From assembly GCA_013042695.1 (NCBI GenBank), contig JABDPQ010000705.1, forward strand, positions 1 through 10,219: a DNA stretch of 10,219 bases, written 5' to 3'. Both the position numbers and the translations under genes were made by a program. Shown here one piece after another: positions 1 through 7,103 of this stretch; position 1 is the stretch's first letter; each line of letters starts with the position of its first letter. The DNA is from Desulfobacterales bacterium. GTDB lineage: Bacteria > Desulfobacterota > Desulfobulbia > Desulfobulbales > Desulfocapsaceae. The notes below the pieces were generated by a model. The model searched no databases. It saw only the letters and a list, made by a program, of their open reading frames with translations, and was not told the DNA's origin.

Positions 1-290
1 CCGTCATTAAACTGGCAGCGTCCTGGGGTGTAAACGTTGTGGAAAGGAAAATCAGCATCAATGAAATTTATGATGCTCATGATCAAGGAACACTCAAGGA
101 GGTTTTCGGTTCTGGAACAGCTGCGGTCATTTCACCTGTAGGAAAGATTAAATTCAAAGGAAAGGAAATTACCATTGGCAATGGAAATGTGGGACCTCTT
201 GCCGCAAGATTGTTTGACGAACTAATGGCTATTCAGTATGGGCGAATTGGGGATCCGTTTGGCTGGATCATGCCTGTAACGGCTGAGTAA
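1..290 (+). CDS. ilvE: Branched-chain amino acid aminotransferase, C-terminal part (gene cut by window start)
   Basis: The open frame enters from the left edge (first full codon at base 3) and ends at TAA 288-290, giving the last 95 residues. The tail reads like the C-terminus of fold-type IV PLP branched-chain aminotransferases: an ISINEI segment, then EVFGSGTAAVISPVG, a short basic stretch with ITIGNGNVGPLA, and the closing IQYGRIGDPFGWI. Members of this family exchange the amino group between glutamate and the keto acids of Leu, Ile and Val in the cytoplasm. The catalytic lysine lies upstream, outside the window, so activity cannot be judged here. A GTG at 39 lies inside the conserved domain and is not a real start. 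The gene is separated from the transporter operon by more than 3 kb and an oppositely oriented gene, so a functional link is only suggestive. A weak imperfect dyad (about 291-298 with 320-327) follows the stop, without a convincing U-tract. Confidence 0.85.
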   Translation, partial: VIKLAASWGVNVVERKISINEIYDAHDQGTLKEVFGSGTAAVISPVGKIKFKGKEITIGNGNVGPLAARLFDELMAIQYGRIGDPFGWIMPVTAE

Positions 291-431
291 TCGAGCGGAC
301 TGTATGCATTCTGGTGTTTTCGCCCGATGGAAAGAATATGGGGGTTCAGCCGCGCATATTGAGCTCTATTGGAGTTACAGAGGAAATACGTGTTATAGTC
401 TTGCTGCCAGAAAGGGGAACGGTAAGACTAT

Positions 432-574
432 TGAGTCATTAGCAAAACGCCCTTTTCGTTCAACCTCTGCGTTATGCTTAAATTTTTATCCTCGGAATAA
501 CAATTATATGCCTGCGGCAAAAATTTTTGGCATGGTTTGACTTTGAACGAAAATCATCATTTTGCAAAAGGCTC
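432..574. repeat. Copy 1 of a ~140-bp inverted-repeat-ended element
   Basis: This block is repeated in the same orientation at 1209-1348. The two copies are similar along their whole length with a few indels. The right-hand 44 bases (530-573 and 1305-1348) are identical. Each copy ends in imperfect terminal inverted repeats. In copy 1 the left arm (433-463) has GAGTCATTAGCAAAACG then TTTTCGTTCAA, and the complement of the right arm (543-574) has GAGCCTTTTGCAAAATG then TTTTCGTTCAA. A small internal stem TGCC/GGCA around 509-519 is kept in both copies with a changed loop base. On the minus strand a TATAAT (503-508) is also conserved. The right end touches the stop codon of the XRE-cupin gene (574-576). 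It has no coding capacity of its own. It resembles a MITE or other short dispersed palindromic element; the family is not recognised. Confidence 0.8.
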
Positions 575-1164
575 TATAATATGATCATTTCTTCCTTGGC
601 GTATATCACTGCAAGTATCGTTGCTGCTTGATCGCCATGACATGAAAGAATATGAGGCAAGCTTGAATCGTAATAGATAGAGTCACCGGAATTTAAGATA
701 TCCGTATGGTCGGCAAGCCTCACTTTGATTTTTCCTTCGAGGACAAAAATTATCTCTTCTCCGATATGTTGATTTGGTTCGGCATTGGAAGCATCGCCTG
801 GTGCAAGAGTTACTAAGAACGGTTCCATTTGCCTGTTTTTTTTCTTGTGGCCGAGCGATTGATAGCTGTATCCGCAGGAAGTGTTCTCGGATGAATTGAA
901 ACGGGAAACGGTTTTTCTCTCATCACTTCTGACGATGCAAAAAGGAGAATCCGCACTGTCTCCGAAGAACTCGCCCACTGAAACCTCAAAAGCATTTGCC
1001 AGGCTGATAATATTGCCCAGAGGCGGTGAGATAAGGTGGTTTTCAATTCCGGAAAGGGTTGACTCGGGAATTCCAGACTTGAGCGAGACATCTTCTGCTG
1101 ACATCCCTCGTATGCGCCTCAACTCCTTGATTCTCTCTCCAATTTTTATGTCTGTGTCCGGCAT
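574..1164 (-). CDS. XRE-family transcriptional regulator with C-terminal cupin domain
   Basis: This is a 196-residue one-component regulator. Residues about 6-67 form an XRE/Cro-type helix-turn-helix (IGERIKELRRIRGMSAEDVSLKSG, then IPESTLSGIENHLISPPLGNI). Residues about 115-188 form a cupin_2 barrel with the typical pattern H133, E136/E137, VLEG 141-144, GD 160-161 and PH 170-171; the His/Glu set could bind a metal or small ligand. Regulators of this build usually control small-molecule uptake or catabolism genes, sensing a ligand in the cupin. The start was placed at ATG 1164 because AAGGAG lies 7 nt upstream and because homologous domains begin just after it. A longer frame from a GTG at 1239 would run into the adjacent repeat and has no such ribosome site. 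The gene is divergent from the GAF-PAS-LuxR gene and convergent with the ilvE tail. It lies between two direct copies of a repeat element. Its target genes are unknown. Confidence 0.85.
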   Translation of the reverse strand: MPDTDIKIGERIKELRRIRGMSAEDVSLKSGIPESTLSGIENHLISPPLGNIISLANAFEVSVGEFFGDSADSPFCIVRSDERKTVSRFNSSENTSCGYSYQSLGHKKKNRQMEPFLVTLAPGDASNAEPNQHIGEEIIFVLEGKIKVRLADHTDILNSGDSIYYDSSLPHILSCHGDQAATILAVIYAKEEMIIL

Positions 1165-1171
1165 CGTTTTT

Positions 1172-1177
1172 CTCCTT
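1172..1177 (-). promoter_or_regulatory. Ribosome binding site of the XRE-cupin gene
   Basis: On the minus strand this reads AAGGAG, 7 nt before ATG 1164. It decides the start against the 25-codon-longer frame beginning at GTG 1239, whose extra codons are partly made of repeat-element sequence. Confidence 0.7.
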
Positions 1178-1208
1178 GTAGTCACTCGAAAGTGATCTTC
1201 TACTTTTC

Positions 1209-1348
1209 TGAGCCACTTGTAAAACGCCTTTTTGTTCACCCTCTACGTTATGCTTAAAATTTTATCCTCGGGATATCGATTATATGCCCGCGGCAAAATT
1301 ATTCGCATGGTTTGACTTTGAACGAAAATCATCATTTTGCAAAAGGCT
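1209..1348. repeat. Copy 2 of the ~140-bp inverted-repeat-ended element
   Basis: Direct-orientation partner of 432-574. The left end reads TGAGCCACTTGTAAAACGCC and the right end is the conserved block ending GCAAAAGGCT. The inner stem TGCC-CGC-GGCA (1285-1295) and a minus-strand TATAAT (1279-1284) are kept. The copy lies about 45 bp upstream of the XRE-cupin start, so it may form that gene's promoter or leader region. The left half has drifted more than the right half relative to copy 1. No matching copy was seen elsewhere in the window. Confidence 0.8.
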
Positions 1349-1407
1349 ATTCTGATAGGAAATATTTTGTGAAGGCACGTGTTTCCCAACTGTCGGGATG
1401 AGCAGCT

Positions 1408-1422
1408 GCAAAATTATTTTGC
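1408..1422. promoter_or_regulatory. 15-bp palindrome, possible operator
   Basis: GCAAAAT-T-ATTTTGC is a perfect dyad with 7-bp arms around one central base. It lies in the divergent region between the XRE-cupin gene and the GAF-PAS-LuxR gene. Its half site GCAAAAT also occurs in the terminal arm of the nearby repeat element, where it is followed by GATG and ATTTT. An operator role is inferred from symmetry and position only. Confidence 0.35.
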
Positions 1423-1435
1423 TTGTTTCTAAACC

Positions 1436-1476
1436 CTAATGGAAAATTGAAATCGACGGATTCTTATTTTCCATAG
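1436..1476. other. Strong 40-nt stem-loop
   Basis: ATGGAAAAT (1439-1447) pairs perfectly with ATTTTCCAT (1466-1474). A further CT/AG pair lies outside it across a one-base bulge. Inside the loop AATC (1451-1454) can pair with GATT (1459-1462) around a GACG tetraloop. No U-run follows on either strand, so it is not a standard intrinsic terminator. It could be an RNA structure, a protein-binding dyad or a remnant of a small palindromic repeat; the role is unknown. Confidence 0.45.
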
Positions 1477-1718
1477 CTTGCTTTGCCCCAATATCACAAA
1501 CTTTACTTTATCCGGGCCAGCTTTGCCAAGATAAATACCGGGAAGGAACACCGGGATTGGCTCATCGTTGTGACCCGAGCTGTTAATTGAAATGTATAGA
1601 ATAAATCAGAGAAAGCAGATAGATTTATGCGAGTCTTGGAATATAATAGATGCCTTAAACGGAGATACCAGGACCCTATTTCAAAAAAACGGTATAATCA
1701 GCCTCTTCAGTCTCAATC

Positions 1719-3299
1719 ATGAACGTTAAACCAAGCTATAATGCGTTGGTTAAGCTCAATACCGCCTTAAGCCTGGAATCCCAACGCTTAAAGGACGCTG
1801 AAGACACTTTCCATCGCCAAAATGCTTCGCTACAAGCATTGCACGAAATTTCCCTGGAGTTAATAGATAAGCTCGACAAGGAAGAGTTGCTCGAAAGCAT
1901 CCTTGAGCGGGCAACTTCACTGAGCGGTACTGCTCATGGCTATATTTACTTGTTGGAGCCAGAAGAAGATGAGTTGCAGATGAAGGTCGGGATGGGCTTT
2001 TTTAAAAGCCAGCTCGGACGACGGGTAACTATTGGCGAGGGCGTAGGCGGATCTGTATGGCAGTCTGAGGTACCGGTTGTGGTAGAAGATTATCAGTCTT
2101 GGCCCGGCAGAATTCCCGACACGGTCCTGGATAGCCTCCATTCCATAGTTGGGATTCCGCTTAAATATGATCGCAGGGTATTGGGGGTCATCGGACTTGC
2201 CCATGTGGAAGCGGAAAAAAGATTTAGCAGCGAGGATATCATAGCACTAGAGCGATTTGCAGCCCTAGCGCTTATTGCCCTGGAAAAGGCTCGATTATAT
2301 GCTGATGTACGATACGAGTTGGTCGAGCGCCAGCGGACGGAGACCTTCTGGCGTGAGAGCGAGAACCGTTACCGGACCTTTCTCGAGTCATCTCCGGACC
2401 CAATTGTGGTTTATGACATGAAAGGGATTGCCACCTATGTTAACCCCGCTTTTGAGCAGACATTTAAGTTGTCGTCAAAGGAGCTTCTCGGTAAACAGAT
2501 CGATTTCGTGCCACCGGAGAATGTTGAGGAAACGAAGGCCGCAATTCAGCGGATGTTGAGTGGTCAAAAAATACACCTCTTTGAAACCAGACGCCTTACA
2601 CGCGATGGTAAAATTCTGGATGTTCAACTCAGCTCTACGCTTTATCAGGGCAGTGACGGCCGGCCGCAGGGAAACATCGTCACTTTAAGAGATATAAGTG
2701 CACAAAAACTTGCAGAAAAGGAGCTTGATAAATATAGAGGGCAACTTGAAGTGCTCGTGTCTGAGAGGACAGCTGAACTGGCTCAGGCAAATTTAAAACT
2801 GGAATTGGAAGTCGAAGAGAGAATACGAGCCGAAAAAGCATTACGCAAACGAGAAAAAGAACTTCGAGGCCAATCACATCATTTGGAGGAAGTAAATACT
2901 GCTCTCAGGGTACTTCTGAAACAACGGGAAGAGGACAAAAAGGAACTGGGTGAAATTGTCTTGAAAAATGTACAAGAACTCGTCGGACCATATTTGCAGA
3001 GGGTTCTCAATGGACGCTTGAATACTCAGCAAAAGACATTGTTGCGAATTTTGGAGACCAACTTGAACAACATTGTTTCACCTTTTGTCGATAAATTGAC
3101 TTCCGGTCTGGTTCACCTTACCCCTGTTGAGATCAGAGTGGCTAGTCTGGTAAAAGAAGGGAAAACCAATAAAGAAATAGCAGAAGTGTTGCTCGTTTCA
3201 AAAAATACCATCCTGTTTCATCGGCACAACATTCGTGGCAAATTGGGCATAAAAAACAAGAAGATAAATCTTCGGGCACATCTGCTGGCCATGAGATAA
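1719..3299 (+). CDS. GAF-PAS sensor protein with LuxR-type DNA-binding domain
   Basis: This 526-residue protein is predicted to be cytoplasmic, with no signal peptide or membrane segment. In order: a short helical N-terminus (about 15-45), a GAF domain (about 52-190, with IGEGVGGSVWQSEVPVVVEDY and VGIPLKYDRRVLGVIGLAH), a PAS/PAC domain (about 212-330, starting ENRYRTFLESSPDPIVVYD and ending TLRDIS), a long Glu/Lys/Arg-rich coiled coil (about 330-405), a linker, and a LuxR/NarL-type helix-turn-helix (467-526: LTPVEIRVASLVKEGKTNKEIAEVLLVSKNTI). It has no receiver and no histidine-kinase catalytic domain, so it should act as a one-component regulator whose GAF or PAS domain senses a ligand. The in-frame stop at 1695 makes ATG 1719 the first possible ATG. 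No Shine-Dalgarno is visible before it. The gene sits just upstream of, and on the same strand as, the transport operon, so that operon is a plausible target; the ligand is unknown. Confidence 0.85.
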   Translation: MNVKPSYNALVKLNTALSLESQRLKDAEDTFHRQNASLQALHEISLELIDKLDKEELLESILERATSLSGTAHGYIYLLEPEEDELQMKVGMGFFKSQLGRRVTIGEGVGGSVWQSEVPVVVEDYQSWPGRIPDTVLDSLHSIVGIPLKYDRRVLGVIGLAHVEAEKRFSSEDIIALERFAALALIALEKARLYADVRYELVERQRTETFWRESENRYRTFLESSPDPIVVYDMKGIATYVNPAFEQTFKLSSKELLGKQIDFVPPENVEETKAAIQRMLSGQKIHLFETRRLTRDGKILDVQLSSTLYQGSDGRPQGNIVTLRDISAQKLAEKELDKYRGQLEVLVSERTAELAQANLKLELEVEERIRAEKALRKREKELRGQSHHLEEVNTALRVLLKQREEDKKELGEIVLKNVQELVGPYLQRVLNGRLNTQQKTLLRILETNLNNIVSPFVDKLTSGLVHLTPVEIRVASLVKEGKTNKEIAEVLLVSKNTILFHRHNIRGKLGIKNKKINLRAHLLAMR

Positions 3300-3334
3300 T
3301 AGTGGTTGTATCCCGCTATTAACCAACTATTTTA
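3298..3334 (+). terminator. Terminator-like hairpin after the GAF-PAS-LuxR gene
   Basis: AATAGT-GGTT (3298-3307) pairs with AACC-A-ACTATT (3321-3331), giving 10 pairs with one bulged A and a 13-nt loop, starting inside the stop codon and followed by TTTAT. The stem is A/T-rich and the U-tract short, so termination may be partial. It would separate the regulator transcript from the transport operon. Confidence 0.4.
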
Positions 3335-3427
3335 TAAGCTTGATATTATTTTTTAATTCATTAAGCTACGCTTATTGTTTATATAAGTACTTCTTATCTG
3401 GGCGGCCTGGGTTGTGTTTGTGTTGTC

Positions 3428-3455
3428 TTTACGAAGAGCCGCCTGCACTTATTAT
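3428..3455 (+). promoter_or_regulatory. Candidate sigma-70-type promoter of the transport operon
   Basis: TTTACG (3428-3433) and TATTAT (3450-3455) are spaced by 16 bp in the AT-rich gap before the livG-type gene. The match to consensus is 4/6 and 5/6. A weaker pair, TTATTG and TATCTG, lies at 3372-3400 with a 17-bp spacer. In AT-rich DNA such matches arise by chance, so this is tentative. Confidence 0.25.
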
Positions 3456-3513
3456 ATTAGAACCAGAGTAATGATAGGTTTTAAGTTATCGATATAATGA
3501 ATATTTTAAATTA

Positions 3514-4275
3514 ATGACGCATCTTATTGTTTCCGAAGTAACGCTCACATTTGGTGGGCTCCATGCACTTTCCGATGTCAATATCACTATTGAGCCTGGG
3601 CTCATCACTTCGATTATCGGACCCAACGGTGCCGGTAAGACGAGTATTCTAAACTGCATTTCAGGATTTTATCACCCGACCAAGGGAGAAATTCACTATG
3701 GTGATCGCAATTTAACCCATGCATCACCGCACCAGGTCTCCAATATGGGGATTGCTCGCGCCTTTCAGAATCTCGAGCTGTTCCGTGGTCTATCAGTTCT
3801 TGATAACCTGCTCCTGGCCAGACATCAAAACCTGAAATACTCTATTTTTCATGCCATCATTTATTTTGGTAAAGCGTCACGGCTGGAGGCAGAAAACCGC
3901 TCCTATGTGGAAAAAGTGATCGACTTTATGGAGCTTGAACCCTATCGAAGAGAAATGGTCGGAAATCTGAGCTACGGGGTACAAAAGAGGGTGGAAGTGG
4001 CCCGGGCACTGACTCTGGCCCCGCAATTGCTGCTTCTCGATGAACCCATGGCAGGAATGAATATAGAAGAAAAGGAAGATATCGTTCGTTTCATTCTTGA
4101 TTTAAAAAAGGAATGGGGGATAACGGTTGTATTGGTTGAGCATGATTTGGGCGTTGTGATGGATATCTCAGACCAGATATACGTGCTTGATTTTGGTGAA
4201 CTCATTGGATCTGGTCGTCCAGAAGAAGTTGCCGCAAATTCCCAGGTAATTGAGGCTTATATTGGAGAAGAGTGA
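3514..4275 (+). CDS. livG: ABC transporter ATP-binding protein, LivG type
   Basis: This is one of the two nucleotide-binding subunits of a branched-chain amino acid-type (HAAT family) importer, acting on the cytoplasmic face of the inner membrane. At 253 residues it has the normal LivG length. Visible motifs are Walker A GPNGAGKT (36-43), the signature LSYGVQKRVEVARAL (152-166), Walker B LLLLDEP with D176/E177, and the H-loop VEHD (H210). The LivG-specific insertion after the Q-loop region (RAFQNLELFRGLSVLDNLLLARH) is present. The start at ATG 3514 fits the family's N-terminus (VSEVTLTFGGLHALSDV), although no Shine-Dalgarno is seen in the AT-rich leader. It is the first gene of the operon; the ligase gene starts 7 nt after its stop. 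The true substrate may not be an amino acid, because an acyl-CoA ligase is the next gene. Confidence 0.9.
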   Translation: MTHLIVSEVTLTFGGLHALSDVNITIEPGLITSIIGPNGAGKTSILNCISGFYHPTKGEIHYGDRNLTHASPHQVSNMGIARAFQNLELFRGLSVLDNLLLARHQNLKYSIFHAIIYFGKASRLEAENRSYVEKVIDFMELEPYRREMVGNLSYGVQKRVEVARALTLAPQLLLLDEPMAGMNIEEKEDIVRFILDLKKEWGITVVLVEHDLGVVMDISDQIYVLDFGELIGSGRPEEVAANSQVIEAYIGEE

Positions 4276-4282
4276 TTTTTAC

Positions 4283-6208
4283 ATGGAAGATAGAGATCAT
4301 TTAACCCAGCACTCCATTCCACAACTACTGCGATGGCGGGTAGAGGCAACTGGAGAGAAAGTTGCCTTGCGGGAAAAAGACTTTGGCTGCTGGAATTGTT
4401 ATACCTGGAACCACTATTATGATTTTGTGCGAAGAGCTGGGCTTGGACTTAAAAAAATAGGTTTTGGAAAAGATGATAAAATAGCTATTATCAGCGATAA
4501 CATCCCGGAAACGCTTTATATGGCTATTGGTGCTCAAGCCGTCGGTGGTGTTTCAGCCGCCATTTATCAAACCAGCCTGCCACATGAAATCGGCGACATT
4601 CTTGAGTACTTGAATGTCAGTATTGTTTTCTGCAACGATCAAGAGCAGGTCGATAAAGTTGCTGAGGTAAGAGAGCAGATTCCCTTTGTCAAGCGAGTGA
4701 TCTATGAGGATCCTCGCGGAATGCGTGGCTACCAGGCTGACGAGTGGTTCATGTTTATTGAAGATCTCTACAAGCTTGGAGATGAACTGCACCAAGAGGA
4801 TCCTGCACTCTTTGATAGTCTGGTAGATGAGGGAAGCCCCGATGATGTTTGTCATTATTGCCTTACTTCGGGTACAACAGGACTGCCAAAAGGCGCCATG
4901 CTGACCCATCGTAATTACATCAATATGGGGCTCCAGCTGACCAAAGTAGATCCTTTGGAAGACACGGATGAGTATGTTTCATTTCTGCCCTTTGCCTGGA
5001 TAGGGGAGCAAATGAACTCTTTTGGCGTGGCAATGGCCACCGGCATTTCACTAAATTTTCCAGAGTCAGTTGAAACAAGCATGGATGACTTAAAGGAGAT
5101 TGGTCCACATTTCATGTTCGGCGCTCCCCGGATCTATGAAACAATCCGCTCGCAAATTTGGCTGAAAATCGATGAATCCTACTGGCTGAATCGGGTTGTC
5201 TATAAATATTTCATGAAAATTGGTGAAGATGCCGCAGGGTACCGTATGTCGGGTAAATCAATGCCTGGCAAACTCAAATTTTTAGCATGGCTGGGAAAGC
5301 AGATAATTTTTCGACCGCTTGTCAATCAAATTGGTTTTCTCAGATTACGTAGGGCATATACCGGCGGAGCTGCCTTGGGACCAGAGCTTTTTACCTTTTA
5401 CCAGGCAATTGGTGTAAATCTCAAACAAATATACGGTCAGACAGAAATTGTTGGTATTGCCTACATGCATCGTGATGGAGATGTAAGACCTGATACGGTT
5501 GGAAAGCCCCTGCCGGGAACAGAGTGCAGGATTTCTGAAAAAGGAGAGATTTTATCGCGGTCAGCCTCAGTTACTCCCGGATATTATAATCTGCCTGAAA
5601 AGACGGCTGAACTGCTCGAGGGGGGGTGGCTTCATTCTGGAGATGCAGGTTATATAGATGAAAACGGACATCTGGTAGTTATTGATCGTATTTCTGATGT
5701 GATGCACAGCAAAGATGGCAATATGTTTAGCCCGATGTTCCTTGAAAATCGCTTGAAGTTTAGCCCGTATATAAAAGAGGCGGTAATTTTTGGGGATGAA
5801 AAGGAGTATGTCACGGCGCTTATAAATGTTGACCCAATTGTTGTTGGCAAGTGGGCCGAGGACAGAGGCATTTCATTCAGCACCTATATGGAGCTATCAA
5901 ACCAGCCCGAGGTGTCCGAGCTCATAAAAGGCGCAGTTCAGCAAATCAATGAGAATGCCGAAAAGCCTCATTTCAAGATCCGGCGATTTGCGATTCTCTA
6001 TAAACTTTTGGATATGGATGATGGGGAATTGACCAAGACGGGGAAAATACGACGCAAATTTGTACGAGAAAAATATAATGATTTATATGATGCTCTGTAC
6101 GATGCAGATGTTTCAGAAAAAAAGGTTGAAGCCTTCTATCAGTACCAGGACGGTCAAACAACAACGGTAGATACGACTATCCACTTTTATACAATGGAAG
6201 AAGATTAA
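4283..6208 (+). CDS. AMP-forming acyl-CoA synthetase (long-chain/FadD15-like)
   Basis: This 641-residue adenylate-forming enzyme activates a carboxylic acid with ATP to the acyl-AMP and then forms the CoA thioester, in the cytoplasm. Motifs, numbered from ATG 4283: phosphate loop TSGTTGLPKGAMLTH (from T195), YGQTE (384-388), SGD with D454, IDR (467-469), and the C-terminal KTGKIRR with the presumed catalytic lysine K588. Length and layout resemble the COG1022-type long-chain synthetases, but substrate choice cannot be read from sequence. ATG 4283 is preferred: the alternative in-frame ATG at 4250 lies inside livG and adds residues with no family likeness, while 4283 follows the livG stop by 7 nt with a GGAGAAG stretch about 12 nt upstream. 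Its stop overlaps the livH start by one base (TAATG), implying translational coupling. A ligase among permease and ATPase genes suggests import coupled to CoA activation. Confidence 0.9.
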   Translation: MEDRDHLTQHSIPQLLRWRVEATGEKVALREKDFGCWNCYTWNHYYDFVRRAGLGLKKIGFGKDDKIAIISDNIPETLYMAIGAQAVGGVSAAIYQTSLPHEIGDILEYLNVSIVFCNDQEQVDKVAEVREQIPFVKRVIYEDPRGMRGYQADEWFMFIEDLYKLGDELHQEDPALFDSLVDEGSPDDVCHYCLTSGTTGLPKGAMLTHRNYINMGLQLTKVDPLEDTDEYVSFLPFAWIGEQMNSFGVAMATGISLNFPESVETSMDDLKEIGPHFMFGAPRIYETIRSQIWLKIDESYWLNRVVYKYFMKIGEDAAGYRMSGKSMPGKLKFLAWLGKQIIFRPLVNQIGFLRLRRAYTGGAALGPELFTFYQAIGVNLKQIYGQTEIVGIAYMHRDGDVRPDTVGKPLPGTECRISEKGEILSRSASVTPGYYNLPEKTAELLEGGWLHSGDAGYIDENGHLVVIDRISDVMHSKDGNMFSPMFLENRLKFSPYIKEAVIFGDEKEYVTALINVDPIVVGKWAEDRGISFSTYMELSNQPEVSELIKGAVQQINENAEKPHFKIRRFAILYKLLDMDDGELTKTGKIRRKFVREKYNDLYDALYDADVSEKKVEAFYQYQDGQTTTVDTTIHFYTMEED

Positions 6209-7101
6209 TGAGCTATTTTTTTCAGCTAGTGGTCAGTGGCATAGTGGTTGGTTCGATTTACGCGTTATCCGCTCTTGGGTTCGTGTTAATCTATAAGTCA
6301 AGCCGTGTACTCAATATTGCCCATGGGCAGATTATAGCTGCCGGGGCTTTCATTACCTATGCATTAACGGTCTGGGCAGGTGTTCCGATCTATATCTCAT
6401 TTGTTTTAAGCATGCTGGCAACGTTTTTTCTTGCCATGAGTGTCGAGCGGATATTCTTGCGTCGTTTGATCGGCGAGCCGATTATTTCGGTCATCATGGT
6501 TACTATTGGGTTAATGTCCATCCTGGATGGCTTGATCTATTTGACCCCCTTCGGGACTGAAAATTTCTCCTTTCCGCCATTTCTGCCAACAACGCCTATC
6601 TCGTTTGCTGGCGTGTCCATTTCCTGGACACAGCTGGTGGGCGTAATCATTACATTCCTGATGATTGCCGGTTTCTCATGGTTTTTTAAAAAATCAACAG
6701 TGGGCATTTCCATGCGGGCGGTATCTGATGATCAGATGGCCTCCATGTCGATCGGAATATCTGTGCCGCGGGTCTTTGGGCTGGCATGGGCAATGGCTGG
6801 ATTAAGTGCTGCTGCAGCCGGTGGAATTATCGGCAACATTACCGGGTTGAACTTTGATACCCTGCATGCATTTGGCATTGTCGTATTTCCAGTCGTTATC
6901 CTCGGGGGATTGGATTCGATTCTCGGGGCGGTGGTGGCTGGCGTTATCATGGGGTTGATTCAGCAGTTTGCCAGCGGATATCTGGATGGCAACTGGGGAC
7001 TAAACGGTACCGGTGAATTAATGCCGTATATTATTTTGTTGGTGATTCTTCTATTTAAACCCCATGGATTATTTGGAATACACGAAATAGAACGGGTATA
7101 A
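6208..7101 (+). CDS. livH: ABC transporter permease, LivH type
   Basis: One of two inner-membrane permease subunits of the importer. The protein has 297 residues and is almost entirely hydrophobic, with about eight predicted membrane segments. The N-terminal family hallmark is GIVVGSIYALSALGFVLIYK followed by NIAHGQ (36-41). The cytoplasmic loop that contacts the ATPase is around residues 160-185 (VGISMRAVSDDQMASMSIGI), and the conserved glycine-rich VVILGGLDSILGAVVAG lies near the C-terminus. The ATG overlaps the ligase stop codon, and livM begins 2 nt after its TAA, so it is part of a tightly packed operon. It should pair with LivM as a heterodimer. Confidence 0.92.
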   Translation: MSYFFQLVVSGIVVGSIYALSALGFVLIYKSSRVLNIAHGQIIAAGAFITYALTVWAGVPIYISFVLSMLATFFLAMSVERIFLRRLIGEPIISVIMVTIGLMSILDGLIYLTPFGTENFSFPPFLPTTPISFAGVSISWTQLVGVIITFLMIAGFSWFFKKSTVGISMRAVSDDQMASMSIGISVPRVFGLAWAMAGLSAAAAGGIIGNITGLNFDTLHAFGIVVFPVVILGGLDSILGAVVAGVIMGLIQQFASGYLDGNWGLNGTGELMPYIILLVILLFKPHGLFGIHEIERV

Positions 7102-7103
7102 CT

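Larger units (their letters stand above)
1349..1718. other. Gene-free intergenic region with dyads
   Basis: No convincing reading frame was found here on either strand. The stretch holds a 15-bp palindrome (1408-1422), a strong hairpin (1436-1476), two copies of ACCGGGA 13 bp apart (1537-1543 and 1550-1556), and an AT-only 7-bp dyad (1601-1607 with 1622-1628). TATAAT-like hexamers occur at 1642-1647 and 1693-1698, but neither has a good -35 partner, so the promoter of the downstream regulator gene is not resolved. Confidence 0.6.

Noticed and set aside
304..540. Plus-strand open frame of 78 codons after the ilvE tail
   Set aside because: It has no ribosome site and no recognisable protein features, and its last third is the repeat element. 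It is probably non-coding.
881..1195. Plus-strand frame of 104 codons
   Set aside because: It is antisense to the XRE-cupin gene, whose domains are clear, and is a shadow frame.
432..1348. Integron gene cassette with attC sites
   Set aside because: The imperfectly palindromic ~140-bp units in direct orientation beside a gene recall attC arrays. However, the paired RYYYAAC/GTTRRRY core sites are not kept at the ends of both copies, the inverted repeats extend beyond them, and no integrase is present.
1642..1698. TATAAT hexamers (1642-1647 and 1693-1698) as promoter of the GAF-PAS-LuxR gene
   Set aside because: Neither has a recognisable -35 box at 16-18 bp, and such hexamers are common in this AT-rich stretch.
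4250..4282. Upstream ATG for the acyl-CoA synthetase
   Set aside because: It lies inside the livG coding region and adds 11 residues without family likeness; ATG 4283 fits better.
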